64,000 nucleotides of DNA from Maribacter sp. PR1 (GTDB lineage Bacteria > Bacteroidota > Bacteroidia > Flavobacteriales > Flavobacteriaceae). The notes under the pieces were generated by a model. The model was not told where the DNA came from. It worked only from the letters and a program-made list of their open reading frames with translations, and did not search any database. The first letter of the stretch is position 1, and the number at the start of each line of letters is the position of its first letter. The position numbers and the translations under genes are program-made. The DNA is taken from the NCBI RefSeq assembly GCF_028464145.1, contig NZ_JAQPCG010000006.1:186001-250000 (forward strand), read 5' to 3'. Positions 1 through 9,030 of the stretch are shown in pieces.

Positions 1-331
1 GAACCAGCATCATCTTGCCAGCTATATAATCACAGGACAAGCACAATAGTGAAGTATTACCTGGCAAAAGACCAAAGAATTCCCCTGTTGCTAGTGCACT
101 ATTCCGCATGTGGTTCTTTAAAAGTTTTATAGGTTTGGGCTTTCCTGTAGAACCAGAAGTTTTAACCTCTATCGTTTTTGTGGTATCCACCCATTCCATC
201 AAAAAATCACCTATACTTTTTTTATAAGGTTCACCTTCTTTAATAAAACTATAAGCAATCTCCGTAATATCCTCAGATGAAATGGGTCTACCATTTATCT
301 TAAAGTTGGGATGCACGGCCAAGTCCACCAT
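1..331 (-). CDS. menE: o-succinylbenzoate--CoA ligase MenE (N-terminal part, runs off window)
   Basis: AMP-forming ligase that activates o-succinylbenzoate to its CoA thioester in menaquinone synthesis. I translated the minus strand from the ATG at 329-331; about 110 residues are present and the rest lies beyond base 1. The visible piece carries the adenylate-forming P-loop TSGSTGKPKPIK at about residues 67-78. The ATG lies 7 nt after the stop of the upstream CPBP gene, which fits one transcript menC-CPBP-menE. The P-loop alone identifies only the superfamily; the MenE call rests on menC and other men genes close by and on the short N-terminus usual for flavobacterial MenE. Confidence 0.85.
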   Translation of the reverse strand, partial: MVDLAVHPNFKINGRPISSEDITEIAYSFIKEGEPYKKSIGDFLMEWVDTTKTIEVKTSGSTGKPKPIKLLKNHMRNSALATGEFFGLLPGNTSLLCLSCDYIAGKMMLV

Positions 332-338
332 GTCTCGA

Positions 339-1271
339 TTATTGATTTTCTTTTGCCAAGAACTCCTCTTTGGAAAGCACCTTCCCGGTTAACCTTTCTT
401 TCCAGTTCGTCCATTTGTATTTTTTGGACAAAACAAATAGGATCAATGGAAAGGTTACAAAAACGGATAATAACATTTCTTGTACAATATCCCCAGATGC
501 ACTTTCTGCGGTATTCTTAAAAAGGGAATCTGCTTGGATAGCGGACCAATCCGATGTTACCAACAAGGCAGCCATTAGATTATTACCGAGGTGAAACCCT
601 AGTGCCAATTCAATTCCATCATCCATCAATGTCATTATCCCCATAAGAAGACCAAATCCGATATACAAAACCATAGTGATATAACCCATTTCAGCCACCT
701 CTGGATTTGCAGAATGCATCAACCCAAACATTACTGAAGTGAGTAATAAGGGAAACCATTTATTTTTAACCAATACACCTATCTGTTGCATTAAATAACC
801 TCTGAAAAGATACTCTTCAAAACCTATTTGAAAAGGAAACAGAATAAGACTTGCAAATACTAAAATTAGAAATTTGTAGGGCTTAAAATTCCATTCTACA
901 CCTTCTGGATCAATACCATATCCAATTGCAAAAAATAATACAGTTAATAGTATCGTAAAGCTTGCAGAAAATAATAATCTTGAAAAATCAATTTTTTTTC
1001 TGGCCGTAGTAAGTGAAACAAAGCTTCGTTTGTGTAAAAAGATGACCAGCAATATTAAAACCAAAAGCAAAAAAATAAAAGGTGCCAAATTAGAAACTAG
1101 ATTTACTATAGGTGGCAATTGCTTCATCAATTCATATGTTTTCTCTAAATCTTCTGGTGATATCAAAAGAAAAAAGATAAAGTTTACGATGAAAACCCCA
1201 GTACTGATAAGGGTTGTTAATATTACTTTCCAAGACGCATTATCTCCTTTATATGCCTGTTCTATATACAT
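339..1271 (-). CDS. CPBP family intramembrane glutamic endopeptidase
   Basis: Polytopic inner-membrane protein of 310 residues with about eight hydrophobic segments. It carries the CPBP (CAAX protease and bacteriocin-processing, ABI) motifs: EEYLFRGYL (EExxxR) near residue 153, FGLMHS (FxxxH) near 187, and HLGNN (HxxxN) near 227. These form the predicted intramembrane proteolytic site. It starts inside the end of menC (10 nt overlap) and ends 7 nt before menE, so it is translated with menaquinone genes. Its substrate is unknown and the sequence gives no direct link to quinone chemistry. The family call is solid; a role in the menaquinone pathway is only inferred from position. Confidence 0.9.
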   Translation of the reverse strand: MYIEQAYKGDNASWKVILTTLISTGVFIVNFIFFLLISPEDLEKTYELMKQLPPIVNLVSNLAPFIFLLLVLILLVIFLHKRSFVSLTTARKKIDFSRLLFSASFTILLTVLFFAIGYGIDPEGVEWNFKPYKFLILVFASLILFPFQIGFEEYLFRGYLMQQIGVLVKNKWFPLLLTSVMFGLMHSANPEVAEMGYITMVLYIGFGLLMGIMTLMDDGIELALGFHLGNNLMAALLVTSDWSAIQADSLFKNTAESASGDIVQEMLLSVFVTFPLILFVLSKKYKWTNWKERLTGKVLSKEEFLAKENQ

Positions 1272-2314
1272 AAATCCTTAATTAAATTTCTTTCCCAACT
1301 TTTCGTTCGGTTATAATACAAACTTCCGTTCTTTACTTCTAGCGGACTCTTAAAATTATTGATGAACAAAGACCCGGTTCCTAGTCCCTGCGGCATCGTA
1401 TTTTTCAATGTTGCTGTCCATTGCGCTATGGCATTTAGACCTATGTTGCTTTCCAAAGCACTGGTTATCCACCATCCTATTTGGTGCTTTTCTGCCAAGC
1501 TTATCCATTCACCGCTACCACCAAAACCTCCAACGAGACTTGGCTTTAAGATTATATATTGAGGTTGAATTATAAGTAACAATTCTTCCTTCTTCGTTAC
1601 ATTGTTTACTCCAATTAATTCTTCATCCAAGGCAATCGGCAAGGGTGTTCTCTTACAAAGTTCCTTCATCGCCAGCCAATTTCCCTGTTTTATGGGTTGC
1701 TCAATGGAGTGAAGTTCAAATTGGGCCAGGTCTTTTAGTTTTACCAGGGCATCATTAGGGGAAAAAGCTCCGTTTGCGTCCACCCGTAGTTCTATTTCAT
1801 CCGCTGAAAAGTCCTTTCGTATAGATTCCAATAGACCTAGTTCCTTATTAAAATCAATGGCGCCTATTTTCATTTTAATACATGAAAAGCCCTGTTCCAA
1901 CTTTTCATGGATTTGTCCTCTCATAAATTCTGGGTCACCCATCCAAATAAGACCATTAATGGCGATTGGAGATTCCTTTCTTAAAAAAGGCGAACTAAAC
2001 AATTCAAAAGGACTTTCGTTTTCTATGGAAATAAATGCCTGTTCCAAACCGAATTGAATACTTGGAAAGTCGGTTAAATTCTCTAGCAATTTATGCAAAC
2101 CAATATTAATATGGTCTTTGACCCATTGTAGTTTGTTCTCAAACTCCGGGACATCATCATAACTTAGCCCTCTAAACAGGCCACATTCCCCTACTCCAAA
2201 CTTTCCTTCTACTTGCAATATTAAAAACCAAGTTTCCTTGGTTTGCAAAATACCCCGAGAGGTACCACTGGGTCTTTTAAACTTTAGGAGATACTTTTTG
2301 ATTTCAGCTTTCAT
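1262..2314 (-). CDS. menC: o-succinylbenzoate synthase MenC
   Basis: Enolase-superfamily enzyme that dehydrates SHCHC to o-succinylbenzoate in menaquinone synthesis. At 350 residues it has the expected length. Visible active-site landmarks are the catalytic lysine pair in CIKMKIG (about 145-151), the three metal ligands in LRVDANGAF, SIEQPI and ALDEELIG, and the second catalytic lysine in ILKPSLVGG. The ATG at 2312-2314 is the natural start and the 3' end overlaps the CPBP gene by 10 nt, indicating translational coupling. Nothing looks degraded. Related muconate-lactonizing or dipeptide-epimerase functions are made unlikely by the men neighbours. Confidence 0.93.
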   Translation of the reverse strand: MKAEIKKYLLKFKRPSGTSRGILQTKETWFLILQVEGKFGVGECGLFRGLSYDDVPEFENKLQWVKDHINIGLHKLLENLTDFPSIQFGLEQAFISIENESPFELFSSPFLRKESPIAINGLIWMGDPEFMRGQIHEKLEQGFSCIKMKIGAIDFNKELGLLESIRKDFSADEIELRVDANGAFSPNDALVKLKDLAQFELHSIEQPIKQGNWLAMKELCKRTPLPIALDEELIGVNNVTKKEELLLIIQPQYIILKPSLVGGFGGSGEWISLAEKHQIGWWITSALESNIGLNAIAQWTATLKNTMPQGLGTGSLFINNFKSPLEVKNGSLYYNRTKSWERNLIKDLCI

Positions 2315-2447
2315 CTAATTGCATTAATATTACTAAAATCTCAGATGTAAATCGCCACCTATCATTTCGATTTGTAAGAAGATTTTTTATACTCATTTCA
2401 TTGAATCCTTCAAATTTAGCTATATTTTGACTTTCAATAAACACTAT

Positions 2448-3242
2448 ATGGAAAGCATTAAAAATAAAGTGATTTGGATTACCGGAGCCTCTTCAGGAAT
2501 TGGAGAAGCCCTTTCCTATCAATTAAATAATCTGGGATGTAGACTTATTCTATCAGCAAGGAGAGAAGCTGAACTGGAACGTGTAAAAAGTAACTGTAGT
2601 TTCCCGGAACAGGTTACCGTTTTACCTTTAGATCTAGCCAACTTTAAAGCTTTGGAAAAGATGCCAGAAAAGGCACTTACCTTTCATAACCAAATTGATA
2701 TTCTTATCAACAATGGCGGTATTAGCCAGCGTTCTTTGATACGCGAAACTTCATTTGAAGTGTATCAACAAATGATTAATGTTAATTATCTGGGTACTAT
2801 TCAATTATCCCGTTGTCTTCTCCCATATTTTATTGAAAACAAAAGTGGACATTTCGTTACGGTAACCAGTTTAATGGGCAAATTTTCATCTCCTTACCGT
2901 TCCGGCTACTGCGGTGCCAAACATGCCCTTCATGGTTTCTTTGATTCACTTAGAATGGAACATGAAAAAGACCGAATTTCCGTGACTTTAGCGTGTCCGG
3001 GTTTTGTTCAAACCAATGTATCCAAAAATGCCTTGGTGGGTGATGGTACTACATCAAAACAAGAGGACAGCGCAACAAAAAATGGTATTACAGCTACACG
3101 CTGTGCAAAGGAAATCATTGAAGCTATAATGGAGAAGAAATTTGAAGTATATATTGGCGGGAAGGAAAAATACGGGGTTTATTTAAAACGTTTTTTTCCA
3201 AAATTACTACACAAATTGGTCTTGAAAAGTAAGGTTCGATAG
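2448..3242 (+). CDS. SDR family NAD(P)-dependent oxidoreductase
   Basis: Classical short-chain dehydrogenase of 264 residues with a Rossmann fold. It has the cofactor glycine motif GASSGIGEA (about 13-21), the NNGG variant of the NNAG motif, a catalytic serine in VTSLMGK, and YCGAKHA giving the YxxxK tyrosine and lysine. The frame opens at a TTG at 2427, but the ATG at 2448 starts directly before the family's usual N-terminus, so I use it. The gene stands alone, divergent from menC and convergent with the sensor kinase, whose stop is only 2 nt away. The substrate cannot be told; the DltE/YqjQ-like branch of SDRs is the closest impression. Confidence 0.88.
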   Translation: MESIKNKVIWITGASSGIGEALSYQLNNLGCRLILSARREAELERVKSNCSFPEQVTVLPLDLANFKALEKMPEKALTFHNQIDILINNGGISQRSLIRETSFEVYQQMINVNYLGTIQLSRCLLPYFIENKSGHFVTVTSLMGKFSSPYRSGYCGAKHALHGFFDSLRMEHEKDRISVTLACPGFVQTNVSKNALVGDGTTSKQEDSATKNGITATRCAKEIIEAIMEKKFEVYIGGKEKYGVYLKRFFPKLLHKLVLKSKVR

Positions 3243-3244
3243 GC

Positions 3245-5212
3245 TTATTTGAAGTTAAACCAAAAACGTACGCCTTCGGCCGTCCTATCTGTATTTAAAG
3301 TGGTCTGTAACTGATTTGCAAGCCTATTCATTAACCGAATTCCCATGGAGGAATTGGCTCTTTCATCAGAGTCTTCAGGAAGCCCAACTCCATTGTCCGT
3401 ATACTCAAAAAATCCTTCCTGGTCTTGTATCTTCCTAAGGTGGATGTAAATTTTACCATTTTCTTCATCATGAGGAAAAGCATATTTAAACGAGTTTGAG
3501 ACCAATTCGTTTAATATAAGACCAAAGGGAATCGCTCGATCAATATCCAACTCAACTCCTTCCGCATCTATGGTAATATTGATATTATGCCCTCCTTTTT
3601 TATATACCGACTGAACACTATTAATTAAGCTCTCGATGTACCCCTGCATCTCTATTACGGATAAATCTTCATTTTGATATAGTTTCTGATGAATTAACGC
3701 CATCGCCTTAACCCTACTCTTCCCTTCTTCCAAAGCAACAATGGCTGCCTTGCTTCTGGTATTCTTCGTTTGTAAGCTCAACAAACTGGAAACCATTTGT
3801 AGATTGTTTTTTACGCGATGATGTATTTCCTTCAACAAGGAATCTTTTTCTATTAATGAATTTTCAATGAAATGTTTTTGTTCGGCTATCAATCGCTGGT
3901 TTTTAATACTCTTTAAGTAGGCATACACCAGACCGGAAAAGCCAAGCAAAGTAAAAATCAAGGATATAAAAACCAGGTTTATTCGCTCATCCTTTTCTAA
4001 AATTTCGTTCCTGGATTTCTCTAGATCGGCTTTTTGGACCTCCATCATTTTTCTGGAATATTCCAAATCCTGACTTAATACGGACTCCAACTGTTGACTC
4101 TTTATATTAGTAGCATTAACGTCCAAGGAATCCCTAATTCGAATATTTCGTTTTAAATAAGTCGTAGCACTTTTAAAGTCTCCCGTCCGATCATAATAAG
4201 CAGCATACAGTCTATTTCTTTTAAGTATATTCTCAATTCTAACAGGGGTTAAACCATCGCTAAGATAATCGGTAGCCTTTTCATAATTATTGAGTTGTAG
4301 ATAACACTCGGCTATCTCCAAGGTATTCTCAACCAAATCCGTTGAGAACTTCCCAGTGTTGTACTTTTTAATCATTTCGATACTCTCGTCCAAATAGGGT
4401 ATCGCCTTTTCAAATTCTTTTAACTGTACATGACATTTGCCAATATTCCCGAGAATAACGCCTTTTAGGTAATTAGCTTCATTTATTTGGTTTGTTGTCT
4501 TACTGTTAATAACATCACTAAAATAAACATCGATTAAGGCGTTGGCCTTATTAAAGTAACTTAATGCAGTGGGTGTTGATTTATCTAAACGAAGATAATT
4601 TCCAATATTGTTATTGTAAACGGCCTGAGCGTAGAAATCACCATCTTCCACATTTCTTTTCTCCTCGGTCATATAATCCTCCATCGCCTTGCGATGCTGA
4701 CCTAAACTAGAATAAATATCATAAAAGGAAACATTCTTGGTGAGACCAATTTCTCTTTTGTACCTACGGATTTCAATCTGTTTATCATACAACTCCAATT
4801 TAGAATAATCGGCATCCATTAAATTTAGGATAAGCGTCTTTTTTTCCAACTCAAAGTTATCCATTCGATCAAACAACTCTTTTGCGATTGCCAAACTCTT
4901 CTCATAATCGCCCAAATCAAAATAAATCTGGGACTGTATCAATTGATAATCTATAACGGATATACTATCATTAGTTTTTTTAGAACTATTTAAATAGACA
5001 TTGACGGAATCTAACCAGTCATAGGCTGAGTTTTGGTTATACCGATTAGAATTATTGAAGAAGAAATCAATTCTTGTTTCAGAATCTGGAAGCTCTTTAA
5101 ATTGTTGAAAGTAATTTTCGTCTTGGGGTAGAACCTCTTGTGCCTTTGCCTCTTGGTAGGAGCATAAAAAGCAGATAATCCCAACTATTATTACCGAAAA
5201 GCGTTTTTTCAT
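3245..5212 (-). CDS. TPR-containing sensor histidine kinase (HisKA_2 type)
   Basis: Membrane-anchored sensor kinase of 655 residues. It has an N-terminal secretion signal (about 1-24), then a long periplasmic region rich in TPR-like helical repeats (about 60-360), a short coiled coil, one transmembrane helix near 410-435, and a cytoplasmic kinase module. The phosphoacceptor box HHRVKNNLQM (about 465) is the HisKA_2 form. NELVSNSFKYAF is the N box and DNGVGLPED the G1 box of the HATPase domain. In Bacteroidota such TPR-HisKA_2 kinases commonly work with LytTR regulators, and one is encoded upstream on the same strand, 438 nt away. A TAAGTTTG box 22 nt before the ATG suggests its own promoter. 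The signal sensed is unknown. Confidence 0.9.
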   Translation of the reverse strand: MKKRFSVIIVGIICFLCSYQEAKAQEVLPQDENYFQQFKELPDSETRIDFFFNNSNRYNQNSAYDWLDSVNVYLNSSKKTNDSISVIDYQLIQSQIYFDLGDYEKSLAIAKELFDRMDNFELEKKTLILNLMDADYSKLELYDKQIEIRRYKREIGLTKNVSFYDIYSSLGQHRKAMEDYMTEEKRNVEDGDFYAQAVYNNNIGNYLRLDKSTPTALSYFNKANALIDVYFSDVINSKTTNQINEANYLKGVILGNIGKCHVQLKEFEKAIPYLDESIEMIKKYNTGKFSTDLVENTLEIAECYLQLNNYEKATDYLSDGLTPVRIENILKRNRLYAAYYDRTGDFKSATTYLKRNIRIRDSLDVNATNIKSQQLESVLSQDLEYSRKMMEVQKADLEKSRNEILEKDERINLVFISLIFTLLGFSGLVYAYLKSIKNQRLIAEQKHFIENSLIEKDSLLKEIHHRVKNNLQMVSSLLSLQTKNTRSKAAIVALEEGKSRVKAMALIHQKLYQNEDLSVIEMQGYIESLINSVQSVYKKGGHNINITIDAEGVELDIDRAIPFGLILNELVSNSFKYAFPHDEENGKIYIHLRKIQDQEGFFEYTDNGVGLPEDSDERANSSMGIRLMNRLANQLQTTLNTDRTAEGVRFWFNFK

Positions 5213-5233
5213 ATCATGTCCAAAACAATTCTA

Positions 5234-5241
5234 CAAACTTA
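5234..5241 (-). promoter_or_regulatory. -7 box TAAGTTTG upstream of the sensor kinase
   Basis: Read on the minus strand this is an exact match to the Bacteroidota -7 consensus TAnnTTTG, 22 nt before the kinase ATG. It predicts a leader of roughly 18 nt. I see no TTG at the usual -33 distance. Confidence 0.5.
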
Positions 5242-5265
5242 ATTTAATTGCTTTGAGTAATTAAA

Positions 5266-5278
5266 TTTTTGTTGTGTA
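5266..5278 (+). repeat. 13-bp direct repeat TTTTTGTTGTGTA, copy 1
   Basis: Identical 13-mer to the copy at 5520-5532, in the 438-nt spacer between the kinase and the LytTR regulator. A partial third copy, ATTGTTGTATAA, lies at 5501-5512. LytTR proteins typically bind spaced direct repeats, so these may be operator half-sites. The rest of the 5213-5650 spacer shows only the kinase -7 box. Confidence 0.5.
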
Positions 5279-5519
5279 GCCGTAATGATGTTAAGCTAAA
5301 ATCGATTGAAACCTATACTGTGTCTACAATGATTCTATTGAAGGTTAATGGGAATAAAAACTTGAGGAAATCAACTGAAAAACGTCCGTAAATACTAAAA
5401 ATTGGCCTTTAACCATTTAAGGCCACCTAAATCCTCTCCAAAGATTATTTTCCAAAACCTTCATTACAAAAATATCACTAAGAAAATCCAGTAGATGATT
5501 ATTGTTGTATAATGCCAAT

Positions 5520-5532
5520 TTTTTGTTGTGTA
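5520..5532 (+). repeat. 13-bp direct repeat TTTTTGTTGTGTA, copy 2
   Basis: Second exact copy of the 13-mer found at 5266-5278, 254 bp away and in the same orientation. The related ATTGTTGTATAA at 5501-5512 lies 19 bp upstream, giving a roughly two-turn spacing between these two half-sites. Confidence 0.5.
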
Positions 5533-5650
5533 AGTGTACTTCGACGGAAAATTAATCTTTTCAACGGATTTTTTGTACATTTTATCGAAGCACAATTATA
5601 TCGCCATAGTCACATAAATGATTATGGAAAATTCTTGAATTCTAAACGGA

Positions 5651-6415
5651 CTAAGAATTCATTGCAGAAATGATAAACTCCTTAAAGTCTTTTGAGATTG
5701 GAATGAGGGTATTATTGATCATAATATCCTTGGAGTTAATCGCATCTATATGATCAACATTAACGATATAGGACTTATGGGCCCTATAAAACTTGTTTTG
5801 TGGTAATTTCTCCAAGTAATCCTTTAGCGGTGATCGCACTAGGAACTTTTTGTCTACCGTATTTACTTCTAGGTAAACATTGTCGGCCTTTATGAATTGA
5901 ATATCCCCAAACTGAATTCTATAGTAAAGATGTTGTTTTTTAACAAAAATAGAATCCTTTAATATAGAATTGCTCATTGGAACATCTTCATTGGTATCCG
6001 TTACATTATTTTCGGCGTTTCCAGATGCCTGTTTACCATAAATAAAATTTGAAAGTGCAATTTCAATGGAAGTATATAAATCCTGTTGCTCAAAGGGCTT
6101 AACCAGATATCCATTCGGCTTTACGGTTTTTGCATTTTCAACCGTGGCTCGGTCGGAGTTTGAGGTTACGAAGATAAATGGGATATCGTAGTTCGCTCGT
6201 ATATGTTTCCCTAAATCGATTCCTGTTTTGTCGGAGGCAAGAATGATATCAATAAGCACAAGATCTACCTGCTGTGTTTTCAGTACCTCAACAGCTTGCT
6301 CATAAACGATAACATTATCTACAATTTCATAACCAATTTCCTCTAACATGGACTGCATATCATCCGCAATGATTACATTATCCTCTACAATTAAAATTTT
6401 AATAGGTTGTTCCAA
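5651..6415 (-). CDS. LytTR-family response regulator
   Basis: Two-domain response regulator of 254 residues. The receiver domain (about 1-120) has the acidic pair ED at 11-12, phosphoacceptor D56 in LIDII, T84 and K106 in YLVKPF. A linker with an N-rich stretch follows, then a LytTR DNA-binding domain (about 150-254) with FYRAHKSYIVNVDHI. The start is TTG at 6413-6415: there is no ATG between it and the preceding in-frame stop, and the protein begins in the right place for a receiver domain. It is probably the partner of the sensor kinase downstream on the same strand. A -7 box at 6445-6452 lies across the end of menA. Confidence 0.9.
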   Translation of the reverse strand: MEQPIKILIVEDNVIIADDMQSMLEEIGYEIVDNVIVYEQAVEVLKTQQVDLVLIDIILASDKTGIDLGKHIRANYDIPFIFVTSNSDRATVENAKTVKPNGYLVKPFEQQDLYTSIEIALSNFIYGKQASGNAENNVTDTNEDVPMSNSILKDSIFVKKQHLYYRIQFGDIQFIKADNVYLEVNTVDKKFLVRSPLKDYLEKLPQNKFYRAHKSYIVNVDHIDAINSKDIMINNTLIPISKDFKEFIISAMNS

Positions 6416-6444
6416 AATTGTCAGTGGTTTAGTGGGTTAACGTC

Positions 6445-6452
6445 CAAAACTA
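6445..6452 (-). promoter_or_regulatory. -7 box TAGTTTTG upstream of the LytTR regulator
   Basis: Exact TAnnTTTG match on the minus strand, 29 nt before the TTG start of the regulator. It overlaps the stop codon of menA. No convincing -33 TTG is visible. Confidence 0.45.
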
Positions 6453-7358
6453 CAAAAAATTGTAATAACTAAAGTAAAAGAGTACCGCCATAAAAAAAGT
6501 GCTCAATGCCAATTTCTTGAGTTCTGGGTCTAGCAAAACCGGAGTTTTTATTTTTTTGACCTTTACTAAATGAATAAAAATAGGAATATAAGCAAGCAAA
6601 CTAATATAGCCTGTCCAATCTTTCGCTGTTAAGTATAAAAATATGGATAGGGCAATAAAGGAAACAAAGAGTATTGTGTAATGATAGATTTTACCATTTT
6701 TGTAGCCCATTTTCACAACTAGCGTGTTTTTACCGGATTCCTTATCGGATTTATGATCTCTAAGATTGTTAAGGTTCAATACTCCCACACTTAGTAGACC
6801 GATGGAAATTGCAGGTAAAAAGGAAATTACAGGCAAAGACTTTAAAAAGAGAAACAGACTTCCCAAAACTCCAACCAGACCAAAGAAAAGAAAGACAAAA
6901 AAATCACCCAGGCCGTTGTAGCCATAGGCATTTCTTCCAATGGTATACTTTATCGCGGCCCAAATACTAAATCCCCCCAACAGAAGAAAAAAAACTATCC
7001 AAATAAGCTCATTTTGATTGAATGCAAAATACAGTAGTGCACTAACCAAAAGTAGATCTATTAGTATTAAAACTATAATTCCTCTCTTTAATGACTTTTG
7101 TGTAAGAAGGCCACTCTGTAGTACCCTTTTAGGACCGATTCTATTTCGATTGTCTGTACCTTTGACTCCATCCCCGTAGTCATTGGCAAAATTTGAAGTT
7201 ATTTGAAAGCCCGTGGTGGTTAAAATAGCCAACCAAAAAATTGTCGCATCAAAATTTCCATAAAATTGAGCGAGTCCGGCACCCACCAAAATACAGGAAA
7301 TAGAAAGTGGTAGCGTTCTAAGCCGTGCAGCACTTATCCAGGCCTTTAATTTGGACAC
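6450..7358 (-). CDS. menA: 1,4-dihydroxy-2-naphthoate polyprenyltransferase MenA
   Basis: Integral-membrane UbiA-type prenyltransferase that attaches the polyprenyl tail to DHNA, forming demethylmenaquinone. At 302 residues with about eight to nine hydrophobic helices it has the expected size. The first Asp-rich motif NDYGDGVKGTD is at about 59-69 and the second, NNLRDHKSDKESG, is near 198-210; both bind the Mg-diphosphate. The start is GTG at 7356-7358, since no ATG lies between it and an upstream in-frame stop. It shares one base with the TAG of the SPOR-like gene, so translation is probably coupled. Confidence 0.93.
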   Translation of the reverse strand: MSKLKAWISAARLRTLPLSISCILVGAGLAQFYGNFDATIFWLAILTTTGFQITSNFANDYGDGVKGTDNRNRIGPKRVLQSGLLTQKSLKRGIIVLILIDLLLVSALLYFAFNQNELIWIVFFLLLGGFSIWAAIKYTIGRNAYGYNGLGDFFVFLFFGLVGVLGSLFLFLKSLPVISFLPAISIGLLSVGVLNLNNLRDHKSDKESGKNTLVVKMGYKNGKIYHYTILFVSFIALSIFLYLTAKDWTGYISLLAYIPIFIHLVKVKKIKTPVLLDPELKKLALSTFFMAVLFYFSYYNFL

Positions 7359-7960
7359 TAAAAAGGATCTTCTATTTGCACTCTTTTACCTTCTTTATAC
7401 GAGGCAACGAACGCATCCTCAAAACCAATATCCACCAATTGTTTTCTAAAAGACTGTGCTTCTTCCAAGGTCTCAAAATTACCAAGGGAGTATGAATAAA
7501 AAGGATTTGTTTTAACAAAAAGTGTATTAGTAAGCGCTTCAGAGGCAAGAGTAACGTTGTTGTCAACAAAAGACTTTACCTGAACGGAATAAATTTTTTC
7601 TTTCTCCAAGAATTTTTTGGCCAAGTAAAACTCCTTGACCAAGCTCAATTCATCGTTTTGAGCTTTTAAATTATCAATTCTGGATTTTATCGCATCCAAA
7701 CTATCAATGGACACCAATAGATTATTATTTTGCTTATCCAATGAACTTGATGTATTTAATCCAGCAGTAAAAGAGGTTAAAGCAAGTCCACCAATTAAGA
7801 AAAAGGCAGTGATACCAGCAAAAATATTCCGCTGTATCTTACTTTTTTTAAGTTCCTTGTTCTTGAATTTTATTTGATCTAAAAGGCGTTCATTGATTAT
7901 TTGTGCCTTATCTATGTCTTTATGCAACTCTAATAAATCACTTTCTTCAATAAAGGGCAT
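7358..7960 (-). CDS. Single-pass membrane protein with coiled coil and SPOR-like C-terminus
   Basis: Protein of 200 residues. A charged N-terminal helix (about 10-45) is followed by one transmembrane segment (about 47-68), a coiled-coil region (about 75-120) and a C-terminal domain (about 122-195). That domain resembles SPOR repeats: it opens with YSVQVKSF and has YSLGNFETLEEAQSFR, the aromatic-GNF and AQ pattern of SPOR. SPOR domains bind denuded peptidoglycan, so a periplasmic envelope or division role is plausible. It overlaps menA by one base. The SPOR assignment rests on weak similarity visible by eye. Confidence 0.7.
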   Translation of the reverse strand: MPFIEESDLLELHKDIDKAQIINERLLDQIKFKNKELKKSKIQRNIFAGITAFFLIGGLALTSFTAGLNTSSSLDKQNNNLLVSIDSLDAIKSRIDNLKAQNDELSLVKEFYLAKKFLEKEKIYSVQVKSFVDNNVTLASEALTNTLFVKTNPFYSYSLGNFETLEEAQSFRKQLVDIGFEDAFVASYKEGKRVQIEDPF

Positions 7961-8143
7961 ATGCTATTATTTAGATACGAAATTGTACGTTAAATTTAAT
8001 TAAAAAAAGAGTTGAATTTAAACTTCATCTCGGTCAAAGCAACAAAAATAGGATTAACGGTAAGTTAAACAAAAAATAACTGGACTATATTCTAAATAAT
8101 AAATTGAAATCCAGATATTTAAGCATTTTCTTATAACACCAAA

Positions 8144-8977
8144 TCACTCCGCCAAATTTATTCCATCGTCTTCCAAGGTCACTTTCCTGGCTTTGTACAA
8201 GGCTCCTAAACCCTTTTTAAAAGTCTTTTTGCTCATTTGAAGCATATCCCTAATTTCTTCAGGGTCCGACTTGTCATGTAAAGGCAAATAACCTCCATTC
8301 TCCTTTAAAACCGTAAATATTTTATTTGCTGCAGGTTCCAAAACCCTTTCTCCCAAAGGTTGTAATGAAATATCAATTTTATTGTCCTTCCTTATTTTCT
8401 TTACACATCCCGGAATGACATCCCCAATATTCACAGTTTTAAAAACTTCATTGAAATAGACCAAACCTTTGTGCTTTTCGTTTACAATAACCTCCCATCC
8501 CAAATCTGTTTGTCTAGTGACCACCAAATCTACTTCATCCCACTCTTTAAGATGAAGGTTATCATTGTTTAAAAATTTGTCCAGTTTGTTCGATGCAACC
8601 AATCTACCCGTTTTTTCATCCAGGTAACAATGTACCACATACCACTGTCCCTGTTTCATTTTACTCCGTTGCTCCCTAAACGGCACCAATAAGTGCTTTT
8701 CAAGGCCCCAATCCATAAAAGCGCCGAACTCATTAACTTCAGCGACTTCTAACAACCTGAACTCGCCCAACATGATGTCTGGTTCCAAGGTTGTTGCTAC
8801 TGGCCTTTCATCATAATCCAAATAGCAAAAAACTTCAATTTCTTCACCAATTTCGTAGGATTCGGGCACATATTTGTTCGGCAAAAGAACATCATTCCCC
8901 TCTTCATCCCCAAGAAAGAGACCCACACTGGTATCCCTTAAAATTTTTAAGTTGTTTTTTATACCGATTTCAATCAT
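8144..8977 (-). CDS. CvfB-like S1 RNA-binding protein
   Basis: Protein of 277 residues resembling the CvfB/YitL family. There are tandem S1-like OB folds: an N-terminal one with LFLGDEEGNDVLLPNKYVP, a second with EFGAFMDWGLEKHLLVPF, and a third with NEKHKGLVYFNEVF. A C-terminal winged helix (about 215-275) contains DPEEIRDMLQMSKKTFKKGL. CvfB family members bind RNA and affect expression of virulence or stress genes in Firmicutes; the function here is unknown. Its ATG is 4 nt after a TAATTTTG -7 box, suggesting a leaderless mRNA. The adjacent menD-DUF2853-CvfB order is typical of flavobacteria. The 166-nt spacer downstream (7961-8143) shows nothing definite. Confidence 0.88.
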   Translation of the reverse strand: MIEIGIKNNLKILRDTSVGLFLGDEEGNDVLLPNKYVPESYEIGEEIEVFCYLDYDERPVATTLEPDIMLGEFRLLEVAEVNEFGAFMDWGLEKHLLVPFREQRSKMKQGQWYVVHCYLDEKTGRLVASNKLDKFLNNDNLHLKEWDEVDLVVTRQTDLGWEVIVNEKHKGLVYFNEVFKTVNIGDVIPGCVKKIRKDNKIDISLQPLGERVLEPAANKIFTVLKENGGYLPLHDKSDPEEIRDMLQMSKKTFKKGLGALYKARKVTLEDDGINLAE

Positions 8978-8981
8978 GCTA

Positions 8982-8989
8982 CAAAATTA
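8982..8989 (-). promoter_or_regulatory. -7 box TAATTTTG, leaderless arrangement before CvfB gene
   Basis: Exact TAnnTTTG on the minus strand, with only 4 nt between its G and the ATG at 8975-8977. Transcription would start at or next to the start codon. No -33 TTG is obvious. Confidence 0.55.
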
Positions 8990-9030
8990 CGTCAATTAAG
9001 CGGTAGGCCGTGGTATATATACTAAATAAA

